This document shows positions 50,095-59,415 of a stretch of 59,415 nucleotides of DNA, in pieces; the first letter of the stretch is position 1, and each line of letters starts with the position of its first letter. This DNA is from Gemmatimonadota bacterium (GTDB taxonomy: Bacteria > Latescibacterota > UBA2968). Below the pieces are notes generated by a model. The model was not told where the DNA came from and searched no databases. It saw only the letters and a program-made list of their open reading frames with translations. The stretch covers positions 1-59,415 of the forward strand of contig VXRD01000105.1 of assembly GCA_009838845.1 (NCBI GenBank), in the 5' to 3' direction. The translations under genes and the position numbers were made by a program.

Positions 50095-52464
50095 ATGAAC
50101 GGATTTGGACAGCGCAATAAGATCGTCGCTGGTCTGGTATTTTTTGTCACGGCTGTTATCTATCTCTCGACACTGGCACCTACTGTTGCATTTTGGGACT
50201 GTGGTGAGTTTATCACCACTGCTTATACTCTGGGCATTCCCCACCCCCCCGGCGCGCCGTTCTATACTTTGCTGGGGCGTATCTTTTCCATGTTGCCTTT
50301 TGGAGAAATCGCTTTTCGCGTGAATCTCCTGTCGGCTGCTGCTGGTATTGCCACAGTTGTTCTCATCTATTTGTGTACTGTCCGTTTGCTCTCCACCTGG
50401 TTGGATCGCGAAGATACTATCCAACAAGTCGCTATCCTTGTTGGGGGTGTGGTTGCCTCCCTCAGCACGGCTTTCTCTTTTTCTTTTTGGAATAATGCCA
50501 TCGAAGCCGAGGTTTATGGCCTGTCGATGTGTATTACCATGCTGGCGGTGTGGGTGGCTCTGCGCTGGGATGACGCGCACAAAGACCACAATAGCGATCG
50601 CCTCTTGCTCTTTATTGCCTATCTTTTTGGACTCGGCGCAGGTGTACATCTCCAGTGTTTGCTCACCATTCCCGGTATTCTCATTCTGCTTTTTACCGAT
50701 TTGATGGAAGATCGACCACTTAAGCATCAGGTGCTCGTGGTCGTGGGGCTTACCCTCTATCCCTTTTTGTCTATTGTTTTTCCCATTGGTGTCGCCGCAC
50801 TTCTGACGGGTGCCGTTGTTATCGGGTTGCTCATTTTGAGACCTGAGTGGCGCAATCCCCAATTCTGGCTTTTGGGAATTATTATCGGTGCGCTGGGTTT
50901 TTCCACGTATTTCGCCCTTTTTATCCGTTCGGGTCTCAATCCTATGATTGATATGAACGATCCCGAGACCTGGGAGAATTTCAAAGCATTTATGGGGCGT
51001 CAGCAATACGGGATCCACCTCGTTTTTCCACGCCGCGCCGAACCCTGGGCTTTTCAGTTTAATATTTTTATCAAATATTTTCTCCAGCAGTTTCCGTTTT
51101 TTGATGGGATCTCCGCAGCTTTTCGCCGTGCCGTAGATGTTTATATGAGTCGATATGAGATCATTCAATATTCTCTGATTACGCTCGCGCTCGGCATTGG
51201 CGGTGCTGTGTATCACCTGCGTATGGATTGGAAACGCTTTGCTTCCTTTTTTGCCATGTTTGCCCTGATGGGCGTGGGGCTTGTGCTTTATCTCAATATG
51301 CCCGACCCGGAACCCCGCGAGCGCGAATATATCTTTGTGGGGGCTTATACATTTTTTGGTATATGGATGGGTATTGGTGCAGCGGGTCTTATCGCCTGGA
51401 TGCAAAACAAATCGCTGGCGATTCTGGCGGCGGCTCTCATGCTTCTGGTGCCATCGGGTATTCTGGTCGAGAATTATCACGTACACGACCGCACGGGCGA
51501 CTTTGTGTCGTATGATTATGCCTATAATATTATGGCTACCTGTGAGGAGAATGCCATTTTGTTTACCAATGGGGATAACGATACGTATCCTCTGTGGTTT
51601 TTGCAGGGCGTTGAGGGCGTGCGAAATGATATTCAAGTTGTCAATCTCAGTCTTATCAAGACTTCGTGGTACATTAAACAGCTGAAGCGGTACGGTATTG
51701 AATTTGACCTGGAGGATGATGAGATTGAAGAATGGCTTGGGGCTCTTCCCTGGGATTACGACAGAAGCGTAGAAGTAGCAGGTCTTAAACTCGAGGGGGG
51801 GGATCTTCCCATAGTCGGGTATCCTACGGGCAGAGGCAGAGAGACGGTGCCGGTCCTGGAACCCCATACTTTGATGATATGGCGCGTTGTGAAACACAAC
51901 TGGGAAAAGCGGCCCATTTATTTTGCCGTGACCGTACCCGATATCAATATGGCGGGTTTGAAGTCCTATTTGTCCATGGAGGGGATGGCGTATAAATTGG
52001 TCAGGACCCGGGGATACGAGCAGTTTGAGGAGGAAAAGATCAGGCGCAATTTGCTCGAGGTCTATCGGTACACCGGTGTTGCGGATAGTACGGTTCACAA
52101 AGACCCGGTTGCTCGTCGTTTGCTCAGCAATTACTTGATTCTCTTTGATGGGCTTGTCCGCGCGTACATTCGGCTGGGTATGCACAGAGAGGCTTATGAT
52201 GTTCTCCTGGAAGTCGAAAAACGCGTGCCTCCCTACGCGCTCGATTTCCCGGAGACCTGGCAACTCGTTGGCACACACTATCACGCGCTGGCTATCCATT
52301 TTTACGAGTCGGGTGACATAACTCGTGCTGTTTCTTCGCTGGAGAATCTGCTCCGCTTGGGGCCACCGCTTGAAAATCCCGAAGATATACGCAGGCTCAT
52401 AGATCGATGGAAATTGGGAACAATGCCGAGGGAGGCAGATAGTGTGGGGTCTGTTGTGCGGTGA
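50095..52464 (+). CDS. DUF2723 membrane protein (mannosyltransferase-like)
   Basis: A 789-residue protein. LAPTVAFWDCGEFITTAYTLGIPHPPGAPFY is the highly conserved DUF2723 segment after the first helix, with D-x-G-E in the position of the catalytic acids in protein O-mannosyltransferases. About eleven further hydrophobic helices follow, then a soluble 250-residue C-terminal part. Typical of FCB bacteria. Likely a GT-C glycosyltransferase that uses a lipid-linked sugar. The start is 27 bases after the repeat protein gene. Confidence 0.88.
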   Translation: MNGFGQRNKIVAGLVFFVTAVIYLSTLAPTVAFWDCGEFITTAYTLGIPHPPGAPFYTLLGRIFSMLPFGEIAFRVNLLSAAAGIATVVLIYLCTVRLLSTWLDREDTIQQVAILVGGVVASLSTAFSFSFWNNAIEAEVYGLSMCITMLAVWVALRWDDAHKDHNSDRLLLFIAYLFGLGAGVHLQCLLTIPGILILLFTDLMEDRPLKHQVLVVVGLTLYPFLSIVFPIGVAALLTGAVVIGLLILRPEWRNPQFWLLGIIIGALGFSTYFALFIRSGLNPMIDMNDPETWENFKAFMGRQQYGIHLVFPRRAEPWAFQFNIFIKYFLQQFPFFDGISAAFRRAVDVYMSRYEIIQYSLITLALGIGGAVYHLRMDWKRFASFFAMFALMGVGLVLYLNMPDPEPREREYIFVGAYTFFGIWMGIGAAGLIAWMQNKSLAILAAALMLLVPSGILVENYHVHDRTGDFVSYDYAYNIMATCEENAILFTNGDNDTYPLWFLQGVEGVRNDIQVVNLSLIKTSWYIKQLKRYGIEFDLEDDEIEEWLGALPWDYDRSVEVAGLKLEGGDLPIVGYPTGRGRETVPVLEPHTLMIWRVVKHNWEKRPIYFAVTVPDINMAGLKSYLSMEGMAYKLVRTRGYEQFEEEKIRRNLLEVYRYTGVADSTVHKDPVARRLLSNYLILFDGLVRAYIRLGMHREAYDVLLEVEKRVPPYALDFPETWQLVGTHYHALAIHFYESGDITRAVSSLENLLRLGPPLENPEDIRRLIDRWKLGTMPREADSVGSVVR

Positions 52465-52541
52465 GGAGATTGTTGCCACACTGTCGCAACAATTGTCTCT
52501 ACACCGTCGAGATAATTGGTTGAAGAGTTTGGCAATCCGAG

Positions 52542-52566
52542 ATTGTCGTATCAATGATACGACAAT
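52542..52566. promoter_or_regulatory. Perfect 12-base palindrome before the terminator
   Basis: ATTGTCGTATCA (52542-52553) and TGATACGACAAT (52555-52566) are exact complements around a single base. It lies immediately upstream of the DUF2723 terminator. A protein-binding or transcript-end element. Confidence 0.6.
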
Positions 52567-52599
52567 GGCGTGCTATTTCTTTTAGCACGCCACTTTTTT
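52567..52599 (+). terminator. Intrinsic terminator after the DUF2723 gene
   Basis: Stem GGCGTGCTA / TAGCACGCC with a seven-base loop, then AC and six T. It ends the rightward transcript about 100 bases past the DUF2723 stop. Confidence 0.88.
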
Positions 52600-52681
52600 G
52601 CCTACTGAGAAATATCCTGATCATCCTTTCATCACTGGATAGAAACACTCCAGTGCAGGCTCTGATCATCCTGATCCGCTT

Positions 52682-53368
52682 TCAATACTCCCACTGTTCA
52701 TATACTCTTTTGGCCGGGATTTTGTTTTTCCATTGTCGCATGAGCACATAGCCTACGACAAATCCGGCAATGTGGGCGAACCACGCGACGTCACTTGTGC
52801 CGCTGGCACTTGAGGCGTTGAGCAACTGAATGACAAACCATCCACCGAGTACGATTAGTGCCGGTACGCGAAGGATGAAATAAAATACGAGTACCAGTAT
52901 TCGCGTGCCGGGAAATGCCGCCAGATAGCCTCCCAATATTCCCGCTATTGCGCCACTGGCACCCACCATTGGTATGGTGGATTCCGGTTCGGAAATCACA
53001 TGTGATAGTGTTGCTATTATCCCGCAAAATAAATAGAAGAACAAGAATCGCGCACGTCCCAGCGCGGCTTCTATATTGTTCCCAAATATCCACAGATACA
53101 GCATGTTGCCGCCCAGATGTAATATGCCGCCGTGCATAAACATCGACGATAATAGCGTGAGATATAGCGGGATGGGCGTGGGAGAGATTGCGTTAACACC
53201 GTGCATGATTTCAAAGGGGATCGCCCCATATCGCGCGGTAAATACATGAAATCCGATGTCGCCCAATAACCAGGCGTACACGAAGATGCCCACATTGGTC
53301 AGCAATATGCCGATCACCAATACGGGCACGCTTCCCGAAGGGTGTTCGTCTTTGAGGGGGATCATCAT
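52682..53368 (-). CDS. Rhomboid-family intramembrane serine protease
   Basis: A 228-residue membrane protein with six helices. The catalytic Ser is S138 in GASGAIAG, the partner His is H199 in AHIAG, and the GGxLHLGGNMLYLWIFG segment (80-96) carries the conserved H-x-x-x-N. It cleaves transmembrane substrates within the bilayer. It is followed leftward by the terminator region of the DUF2723 gene and preceded, two bases away, by the M23 peptidase gene, so the two form a leftward operon. Confidence 0.92.
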   Translation of the reverse strand: MMIPLKDEHPSGSVPVLVIGILLTNVGIFVYAWLLGDIGFHVFTARYGAIPFEIMHGVNAISPTPIPLYLTLLSSMFMHGGILHLGGNMLYLWIFGNNIEAALGRARFLFFYLFCGIIATLSHVISEPESTIPMVGASGAIAGILGGYLAAFPGTRILVLVFYFILRVPALIVLGGWFVIQLLNASSASGTSDVAWFAHIAGFVVGYVLMRQWKNKIPAKRVYEQWEY

Positions 53369-53370
53369 GG

Positions 53371-55380
53371 CTATTTGGTCCTGAATGTCGTGGTGCGCCG
53401 CGATTCATTGCCACAGATGTCGCGCACGATAATTTCCAGTTTGTGCGATCCGGGCGTCAGGGGGGTTCGCGGTTTGGCAAAGATGCGATTTTCTTCCGGG
53501 TCGTATTCCACAATGAGAGCTTGTCCATCGATGCGTATCACCATATCTTCCTCTCGCCAGATACCCGAAGATGTATCCCATATAGAGGCTGCAACTCTGG
53601 GTTGGCGCTGTGTGAGTACTGTGCCGTTGGCGGGGGTTATGCTGGCAATTCTGGGGGGCACAGTGTCGGCGAGCAATGCAAATACACCAAAGTTTCGCAC
53701 ATTTCCCGTTATAGTACCTGTCTTTGAATCGCGTCCCTTATCGACAAAAGTCCAGCTTTTTCTTCCATTCCATTTGTAGATGCCGAGTTTGTCTATATTG
53801 GGATGATCTGGAGGGTAGATAAACGCGATTTCTGCTCCTTTGAATGCCACGTCTCCGGGCATTATCCGGAATGCGATTCCCACCATGCGTTTGTCCTTTA
53901 TCTGGCTTTCGGACTCTATGCGTCCAAATAGGGTTTCGTAAACGCCTTCTTTCTCAAATCGCACCCGCACCAATCTGTCATCCGAGCGCATTTCTCCGCC
54001 ATCTGGTGTGACGGTTTGCTGGATGATTCGCAATTTTTGGGTTTGTCCGTTTGTTTCAATTTGCAGGTCTATGTCGTCGGCGTGCTTTTCATCAAATGGA
54101 ATGATAACCTGATATGTTTGCGAACTCGTCTGTTGAACTGCGAGGGTTCGCGTCCATTGTTTGGAAAGTTGTGCTCGGACGGTTGGCATTTCTGACAGGG
54201 TCCGATTGGCTGAGATGCGGATAACTGCAAAGGTGGGGAAATACGATATTTCGCTGGTTATTTTTGGGGTGTGTTGTGGTGAATTTTTTGAGGGAAATTT
54301 TCTATTTGTGTTCTGCACCCGCAAAAATACGGCTGCTTTTGCGCGATTTCCCTTTACGTCTTCGGCAATGATCTGCAGGCGGTGTACGCCCGGCGAGAGT
54401 TCATGTCCCGCACCGTTGGTTTTTGTCCCTGCAAATAATACGCCTGCTCCCACTTTGTAATCGCCGTAGAAAGGCAGGCGATTGCCGGGTTTGCGATACA
54501 GGCTGTGAAATCGCCCCAGGCCGCGACGGCTCATGTAAAAGTCATAGGCGAGTTCTCCGTGGCGCGTTACGTCGTATCCAAATAGCCCACAGGTTTTTTG
54601 AAATATCTCTTCGCCATTTATTAGAAGTCGCATGCGATAAGGGGCCAATCGATTTGTTAGTTGCGAGTCATTCGCGCGGTCAAACGCTTTCAGGCCAATG
54701 CCGATGGGACCCCAGACGGTTACGGTATCGGGATGTGTGAAGATTTTTTCTTTTGTTCGATAGGCGAGGCGATGTGACACTGGCTTGTGTCCGCTTTTGA
54801 CCCGTGCATTTGCGTTTAAGGGTACGAGGCCGATCGCCTGTATGGTTGGGGGTATGGTGTCTTTGATATCAAATCCATGGAGCAGGGGATTGATGGGGCG
54901 GTGTTTCGCGTCGCGCAATTCGAAGTGCAGATGCGGTACGCCAATGCCCGTGCTGCCCGAATAGCCCAGCACTTCTCCGCGTTTGACGGGGATTTGATCG
55001 GGGCGAAAATACAGGTTTACGCTGTATGTTCCGCGGCGATCTTGTTCTTGCTGGACGTATTTTTCGATGCGTTTGGAAAATCCCGATAAGTGCGCCCAGA
55101 GCGCGAACAGGCCGTTGTCGAGTTGTACATATACCACTCGCCCGTATCCCCAGGGCGATGTGCGGACCCGCCAGACGTACCCATCGGCAATCGCTGTTAC
55201 GGGATACCCTTCTTTGCCATAGGTTTTCAGGTCAATGGCCGCATGCAATCGCCCCCCCCGGTATTCACCAAAGGTCGATGTCAATGCCGGGGGGGCATCC
55301 ATGGGCCAGTGATAATTTTCTGCGTGTGCAGTTATGGTGAGGGATAAGAGAATACAAATTATGGTAGATAGGCGAGGCAT
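53371..55380 (-). CDS. Exported M23-family peptidase
   Basis: A 669-residue protein. A signal peptide (1-20, ending ITAHA) is followed by an M23/LytM domain: H46-x-x-x-D50 in HAAIDL, H97, and H150-L-H152 in PHLHFE, the full zinc site. It cuts peptide cross-links in peptidoglycan. The remaining 500 residues hold several Ig-like segments (for example GVHRLQIIAEDVKGNRAKAAVF and GSHKLEIIVRDICGNESRRT), as in FCB M23 proteins that also bind the wall or outer membrane. The two-base gap to the rhomboid gene makes an operon. Confidence 0.9.
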   Translation of the reverse strand: MPRLSTIICILLSLTITAHAENYHWPMDAPPALTSTFGEYRGGRLHAAIDLKTYGKEGYPVTAIADGYVWRVRTSPWGYGRVVYVQLDNGLFALWAHLSGFSKRIEKYVQQEQDRRGTYSVNLYFRPDQIPVKRGEVLGYSGSTGIGVPHLHFELRDAKHRPINPLLHGFDIKDTIPPTIQAIGLVPLNANARVKSGHKPVSHRLAYRTKEKIFTHPDTVTVWGPIGIGLKAFDRANDSQLTNRLAPYRMRLLINGEEIFQKTCGLFGYDVTRHGELAYDFYMSRRGLGRFHSLYRKPGNRLPFYGDYKVGAGVLFAGTKTNGAGHELSPGVHRLQIIAEDVKGNRAKAAVFLRVQNTNRKFPSKNSPQHTPKITSEISYFPTFAVIRISANRTLSEMPTVRAQLSKQWTRTLAVQQTSSQTYQVIIPFDEKHADDIDLQIETNGQTQKLRIIQQTVTPDGGEMRSDDRLVRVRFEKEGVYETLFGRIESESQIKDKRMVGIAFRIMPGDVAFKGAEIAFIYPPDHPNIDKLGIYKWNGRKSWTFVDKGRDSKTGTITGNVRNFGVFALLADTVPPRIASITPANGTVLTQRQPRVAASIWDTSSGIWREEDMVIRIDGQALIVEYDPEENRIFAKPRTPLTPGSHKLEIIVRDICGNESRRTTTFRTK

Positions 55381-55679
55381 GAAGAAATTCGGGGCTATGG
55401 TTGGTAGTTAGCTAAAGACCTTCTGGATCGCGGCTAACAGCCTGCCGCGATGACACTCGCTATACCTGTCGTCACGCCTGCATGCTTTAAGCAGGCGTCC
55501 AGGATGGGAGTAATTTTAGCTCTTGTCGCCTTGAGTATAGGGCTTTTACCCACCCTCGTCAAGAAGCTGAATTGCTTGCATTTACATAAAAAAACCTTGC
55601 CAGTACAAAGTCCAACAGGTAGATTATTTAACCTTATCTATATTGGTTTTACCGCTTCTATAACGGAGGAATAGTTTCA
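55381..55679. repeat. Gap with REP-like hairpin and second hairpin
   Basis: Bases 55423-55454 are a copy of the 32-base REP-like hairpin. Bases 55475-55497 form a second hairpin, CGCCTGC / GCAGGCG. A promoter candidate for the PPIase gene lies at 55597-55625. Confidence 0.75.
55597..55625 (+). promoter_or_regulatory. Sigma-70-type promoter of the PPIase gene
   Basis: TTGCCA (55597-55602), 17-base spacer, TAGATT (55620-55625). It lies 55 bases upstream of the ATG at 55680, which has AACGGAGGA upstream. Confidence 0.5.
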
Positions 55680-57503
55680 ATGCTCGCTCAAATGCGTAGT
55701 GCTACTTTTATCAAGGCGATGATGATTATTGTTGCGGTTGCTTTTGTCGGCCTTATGGTGTTTGAATGGGGGGCTGATTTTAGCAGTCGGGGGTTTGCCG
55801 CTGTTGGTGACAATATGGGTTCTGTGAATGGTCAGGATATTTCTGTCAAGCAGTTTGAAGCCGAAATCCGAAATGATCTCGAGCAGGCCAAAGCGCGGGG
55901 TAATGAAGATCCCGATGTCAGTCAGATTATTTCTCAGACGTGGGAACGCGTGGTTACGCAAACCCTGTTTGGGCAACAGATTGACAAATACGGTATTACG
56001 GTTTCCGATGCTGAGGTCGATCACATCAACCGCACACAACCCGCAGAGTGGATACAACAACAGGAATTTTTCCAGACTGACGGTACATTTGATCTGGCTA
56101 AATATAACCAGTTTCTCGACGATCCCAGCACGTACAGCGATCCCCGAATGAAGCAGTTTGTTCTGTTTGCCGAAGAGAATGCGCGAAGCCAGTTGCTTTC
56201 GCAAAAGCTCGAGACTCTTATTGTCGGTTCGGTCAAAGTCTCCGATGCGGAGATCGAGCAGGCGTATATCGAACAGAACGAAAAAGTGCGCGTATCTTAT
56301 ATCGGGTTTGATGCCAACGTCATTTCCGACTCGCTCGCGCTGGTCGCGGATGCTGAGATTCAAACTTATTACGAAGAGCATCGGGATGAATACCAGGAAG
56401 ATGCCGCCGTGCGCGTCGCTTTTGTTTCGTTGCAAAAAACGGCAACCGCACGCGATGAAGCCGAAGCCAAAGCCGAGATTGATCGGGTTTTCGCCGAGGC
56501 CAAAGCCGGTGATGATTTTGCCGAACTCGCCAGGGTGTATTCCGATGGGCCAAGTGGCCCGCGCGGTGGCGATCTCGGCTTCTTTGGGCGAGGTCGCATG
56601 GTCAAGCCTTTTGAAGATGCGGCTTTCGCGCTCAATGCGGGGGAAATATCCGATCCGGTCAAAACGCAGTTTGGCTGGCATGTTATTAAGGTGGAGGAGA
56701 CGAGAGGCGCAGCTGATAGCCTTGAGGTTCACGCGCGGCATATTCTCATTGAGGTGCGTCCCGGGCGCGATACGCTCGATAGTTTGCGCGTGGTTGTCGA
56801 AGAGTTTGCAGAAATAGCCGAGGATGTCGGGTTTGACTCGGCTGTCAATCAGAGGGATTTGCAAAGTCAGGACTCGGAGTTTATTACCGCTGGCAGTTTT
56901 TTCCCTTTGCTGGGCAATAGCACATCGGGGCTGGTCAACAAATTTTTGCGCGGTTCTCCTGGCGATGTTTCCAGTGTTTATGAAAATGACCAGGGTATCC
57001 ACGTTTTCGCTTTGCGGGAGGTCCGCGAGGCGGGTCCCCGGCCTCTGGATGAGGTTAAACCGCAGATTGAGGCGAGTTTGAAGAATAAAAAGAAGGTCGA
57101 GGTTGCGGCTGGTCGGTTGGCCGAGGTGATGGGGCAGATCAAGACGGGGAAATCACTCGAAGAAGCAGCCGAGTTTTTCAATCTCACGGTTCAGACACCG
57201 CAGTCTTTTGCGCGCACGGGCTTTGTTCCCAGTGTGGGTAGTCGCAACGCTTTTGTGGGCGCGGCATTTCGTTTGTCAACGGGTCAGACCAGCGAGGTCG
57301 TCAAGACTGACCGCGGGGCTTATATTTTGCGCGTGGAGGAAAGACAATCTGTTGATGAAACGGGTTTAGGGTCGGCAAAAGGGACGTTATTGCAGCAGGT
57401 GCTTTCACAAAAACGCCAGGAGGTTTTCACTGCCTGGTTTGCCGATTTGCGGGAAAGTGCCGATATTGTCGATTATCGTCACTTCTTCTACTCCGATTAT
57501 TAG
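55680..57503 (+). CDS. SurA/PpiD-like peptidyl-prolyl isomerase
   Basis: A 607-residue membrane-anchored chaperone. One transmembrane helix lies at about residues 11-29 ([19 protein letters not shown]). A SurA-N-type helical domain follows ([15 protein letters not shown], then the long helix region), and the parvulin-type PPIase (PpiC) is at about 235-345: [52 protein letters not shown] and [10 protein letters not shown]. It folds outer-membrane or secreted proteins at the inner membrane, as PpiD does. The NAD synthetase gene starts 12 bases after it. Confidence 0.9.
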   Translation: MLAQMRSATFIKAMMIIVAVAFVGLMVFEWGADFSSRGFAAVGDNMGSVNGQDISVKQFEAEIRNDLEQAKARGNEDPDVSQIISQTWERVVTQTLFGQQIDKYGITVSDAEVDHINRTQPAEWIQQQEFFQTDGTFDLAKYNQFLDDPSTYSDPRMKQFVLFAEENARSQLLSQKLETLIVGSVKVSDAEIEQAYIEQNEKVRVSYIGFDANVISDSLALVADAEIQTYYEEHRDEYQEDAAVRVAFVSLQKTATARDEAEAKAEIDRVFAEAKAGDDFAELARVYSDGPSGPRGGDLGFFGRGRMVKPFEDAAFALNAGEISDPVKTQFGWHVIKVEETRGAADSLEVHARHILIEVRPGRDTLDSLRVVVEEFAEIAEDVGFDSAVNQRDLQSQDSEFITAGSFFPLLGNSTSGLVNKFLRGSPGDVSSVYENDQGIHVFALREVREAGPRPLDEVKPQIEASLKNKKKVEVAAGRLAEVMGQIKTGKSLEEAAEFFNLTVQTPQSFARTGFVPSVGSRNAFVGAAFRLSTGQTSEVVKTDRGAYILRVEERQSVDETGLGSAKGTLLQQVLSQKRQEVFTAWFADLRESADIVDYRHFFYSDY

Positions 57504-57515
57504 GGGACCGGACAC

Positions 57516-59243
57516 GTGATTCGCCTTGCCCTATCGCAAATTAATGTCACCGTCGGTGATCTTGCGGGCAACCGTGAAAAAATTCTCGACCATGTTCACA
57601 GGGCACGCGACTTGGGGGCGCATGTTGTCGTTTTTCCCGAACTCGCGATCCCGGGCTATCCGCCCGAAGATTTGCTTTTCAAGCCCCGGTTTATCCAATC
57701 CAACCTCGATGTGTTGAACGAGCTCGTTCGGGCGACGCAGGGTGTTGCTGCGATTTTCGGTTTTGTGGATCGTCACGACGATATCTACAATGCCGCAGCG
57801 ATTGCTTGCGATGGGCGCTTGATCGATGTCTATCACAAGACCTATTTGCCCAATTACGGTGTCTTTGACGAAGATCGCTATTTCCAATCTGGCAAGACCG
57901 CAGGGGTGTACCGCCTCAATGGTATCACTTTTGGGGTTACGATCTGTGAAGATATCTGGTATCCCGGCGGTCCCGCCCGGGAGCAAGCACTTGCCGGCGA
58001 TGCCGAGGTGCTGATCAATATTTCTTCCTCTCCTTTTCACGATGGCAAAGAGTTGTTGCGCGAGCAGATGATTGCTACGCGCGCGACGGATAACAGTGCT
58101 GTTCTGGCTTTTTGCAATCTCGTCGGCGGGCAGGATGAGTTGATTTTTGATGGGGGCAGTTTGATTGTCGATCAGGAAGGGCGCGTTGTTGCGCGGGCAC
58201 CCCGGTTTGAGGAAGATCTGTTGGTGGCGGATGTTGATGTTGAGGCTGTTTTTCGCAATCGCCTGCACGATTCGCGTCGGCGCAAGGAGAAGCGCGATGT
58301 TTCTGCTCTGACCGCCATTGATTTGCCCGATCTGAAACCCAAATCTGTATGTCTTTCTCCGTCTGAGAGGCCAGATTTTCCGCGTCCAGATGAGCGTCTC
58401 AAGAATATTTACGATGCGCTTGTTCTGGGTACGCGCGATTATGTTTTGAAGAATGGGTTTGAGAAGGTTTTTATCGGGTTGTCTGGCGGGATTGACTCGG
58501 CGCTTGTTACGGCTGTTGCCTATGATGCGCTGGGGCAAGAGAATGTGGTGTGTGTGACGATGCCGACCCAGTTCTCTTCAGAGGGTACATTTAACGATGC
58601 TCTGCGGATGGCGGGTAATCTCGATATTCGCATTCTGACGTTGCCGATTCAAAAATTGTTCGACCGGTATCTCGGTCTTCTTGCGGATGAGTTTGGCGAT
58701 TTGCCTTCTGATACTGCTGAGGAGAATATCCAGCCGCGTATTCGGGGTACTTTGCTGATGGCGCTTGCCAATAAATTCCGTGCGCTCGTGCTGGCACCGG
58801 GGAATAAGAGCGAGTTGAGTATGGGTTATGCCACGCTTTACGGCGATATGGCGGGTGGGTTTGCGGTTATTAAGGATATTTACAAGACGCTTGTTTATGA
58901 TCTGGCGCATTATCGCAATGGTCTGTCTGATCATTCCGTTATTCCCGTTTCGATTATCGAACGACCGCCCACGGCCGAGTTGCGCGATGATCAGAAAGAT
59001 ACGGATAGTTTGCCTCCTTATCCGGTGCTGGATCCGATTCTCAAGGCGTATGTGGAGGATGATACGAGTTTGCAAGATATTATTGCGTTGGGCTATGATG
59101 AAGAACTCGTCACGCGGGTTATCCGCACGGTGGATATCAACGAGTACAAACGCCGCCAGGCGCCTCCCGGCATCAAGATTACGCCCCGCGCATTTGGACG
59201 CGATAGACGCTTGCCCATTACGAATCGGTGCAGGGAGTATTAG
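57516..59243 (+). CDS. nadE: Glutamine-dependent NAD+ synthetase
   Basis: A 575-residue two-domain enzyme; the start is GTG at 57516. The N-terminal nitrilase-type glutaminase (about 1-270) has FPELAIPGYPPEDLL (catalytic Glu), YHKTYLPNYGVFDE (Lys) and VTICEDIWYPG (Cys). The synthetase domain has GLSGGIDSALV (P loop), PTQFSSEGTFNDA and LVLAPGNKSELSMGYATLYGD. It converts nicotinate adenine dinucleotide to NAD+ with ATP and glutamine. It sits 12 bases after the PPIase gene. Confidence 0.96.
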   Translation: MIRLALSQINVTVGDLAGNREKILDHVHRARDLGAHVVVFPELAIPGYPPEDLLFKPRFIQSNLDVLNELVRATQGVAAIFGFVDRHDDIYNAAAIACDGRLIDVYHKTYLPNYGVFDEDRYFQSGKTAGVYRLNGITFGVTICEDIWYPGGPAREQALAGDAEVLINISSSPFHDGKELLREQMIATRATDNSAVLAFCNLVGGQDELIFDGGSLIVDQEGRVVARAPRFEEDLLVADVDVEAVFRNRLHDSRRRKEKRDVSALTAIDLPDLKPKSVCLSPSERPDFPRPDERLKNIYDALVLGTRDYVLKNGFEKVFIGLSGGIDSALVTAVAYDALGQENVVCVTMPTQFSSEGTFNDALRMAGNLDIRILTLPIQKLFDRYLGLLADEFGDLPSDTAEENIQPRIRGTLLMALANKFRALVLAPGNKSELSMGYATLYGDMAGGFAVIKDIYKTLVYDLAHYRNGLSDHSVIPVSIIERPPTAELRDDQKDTDSLPPYPVLDPILKAYVEDDTSLQDIIALGYDEELVTRVIRTVDINEYKRRQAPPGIKITPRAFGRDRRLPITNRCREY

Positions 59244-59257
59244 GTGGGAGGATGCTA

Positions 59258-59415
59258 TGAGGGCCAGTGTGGTTTTAGCAACACTATGTTTCTTTTGGAT
59301 GACGTCGCATACGTCATCTATCCGAGCAGAAGAAACATGGAAAAAAGTAGAAGTGGGACCAGTTGACGTACTCCCAAATCTAAAGCATTGGGATTATAGA
59401 ATCTTGTTGCTTCAG
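59258..59415 (+). CDS. Start of an exported protein, cut by window end
   Basis: ATG at 59258 follows GGGAGG, 14 bases after the nadE stop. The first 52 codons begin MRASVVLATLCFFWMTSHTS, a signal peptide, and continue EETWKKVEVGPVDVLPNLKH with no stop before the window edge. Family not recognisable from this part. Confidence 0.7.

Noticed and set aside
49963-52554. An 863-codon open frame antisense to the DUF2723 gene
   Set aside because: The forward strand has a complete DUF2723 protein; the antisense frame has no start signal or motif and reflects codon bias.
55677-57002. A 441-codon open frame antisense to the PPIase gene
   Set aside because: It mirrors a well-supported SurA/PpiD-like gene and has no family features. 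The same holds for the antisense frame at 57531-58538 on nadE.

Overview
The window looks like a bacterial chromosome from an uncultivated marine or sponge-type lineage of the FCB/Poribacteria-Latescibacterota kind. This is inferred from gene content: formylglycine sulfatases, phytanoyl-CoA-type dioxygenases, ThuA, SMP-30 and heparinase-type genes, a short (285-residue) primary-type sigma factor, a DUF2723 membrane protein, one BMC shell gene, and dispersed intergenic hairpin repeats. No rRNA, tRNA, CRISPR array or transposase was found.

Layout. (1) 0.1-15.2 kb, all leftward: an MFS exporter, then a dense accessory island. It holds a split HipA/HIRAN kinase module with a ParS/MbcA-type antitoxin (1.5-3.7 kb), a truncated AbrB/PIN toxin-antitoxin pair, a phospholipase-D/P-loop ATPase protein, a Na+/alanine symporter, an AlbA/Schlafen-type regulator, a 1482-residue nuclease-STAND ATPase resembling Avs antiphage proteins, and a Fic protein. 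Between these genes lie three short relics of the HipA and PLD modules, so the island was built by repeated recombination among related cassettes. (2) 15.5-22.5 kb: catabolic genes, including a leftward five-gene operon (sulfatase, two PhyH dioxygenases, ThuA, D-2-hydroxyacid dehydrogenase). (3) 22.6-26.8 kb: an NtrC/NtrY-type two-component pair with an attached HicB-like regulator, then small antitoxin-like genes. (4) 26.9-33.3 kb, rightward: heparinase-like lyase, PhoD-like phosphatase, sulfatase, an unknown protein and CoaD. (5) 33.3-35.7 kb: Lon, leftward.

(6) 36.1-44.4 kb: a second accessory island. It has a ParS-like antitoxin operon, an orphan HigA, a three-gene block of unknown function ending in a HEPN-like protein, a promoter plus terminator that could make a small RNA, a dead ImmA/IrrE-PIN module, and an AAA-ATPase/PD-(D/E)xK protein. 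(7) 44.4-59.4 kb: mostly core or envelope genes: flavin amine oxidase, beta-propeller protein, BMC shell protein, coiled-coil protein, sigma factor, a repeat protein, DUF2723 protein, rhomboid protease, M23 peptidase, SurA/PpiD-like isomerase, NAD synthetase, and the start of a secreted protein cut by the window end.

The strongest candidates for something undescribed are the ParS-HipA-HIRAN module with its shattered copies, the PLD/ATPase protein that shares the same upstream leader, the three-gene HEPN block, and the orphan BMC protein with a nucleic-acid-binding-like tail. All functional statements rest on motif reading by eye; no database search was run.
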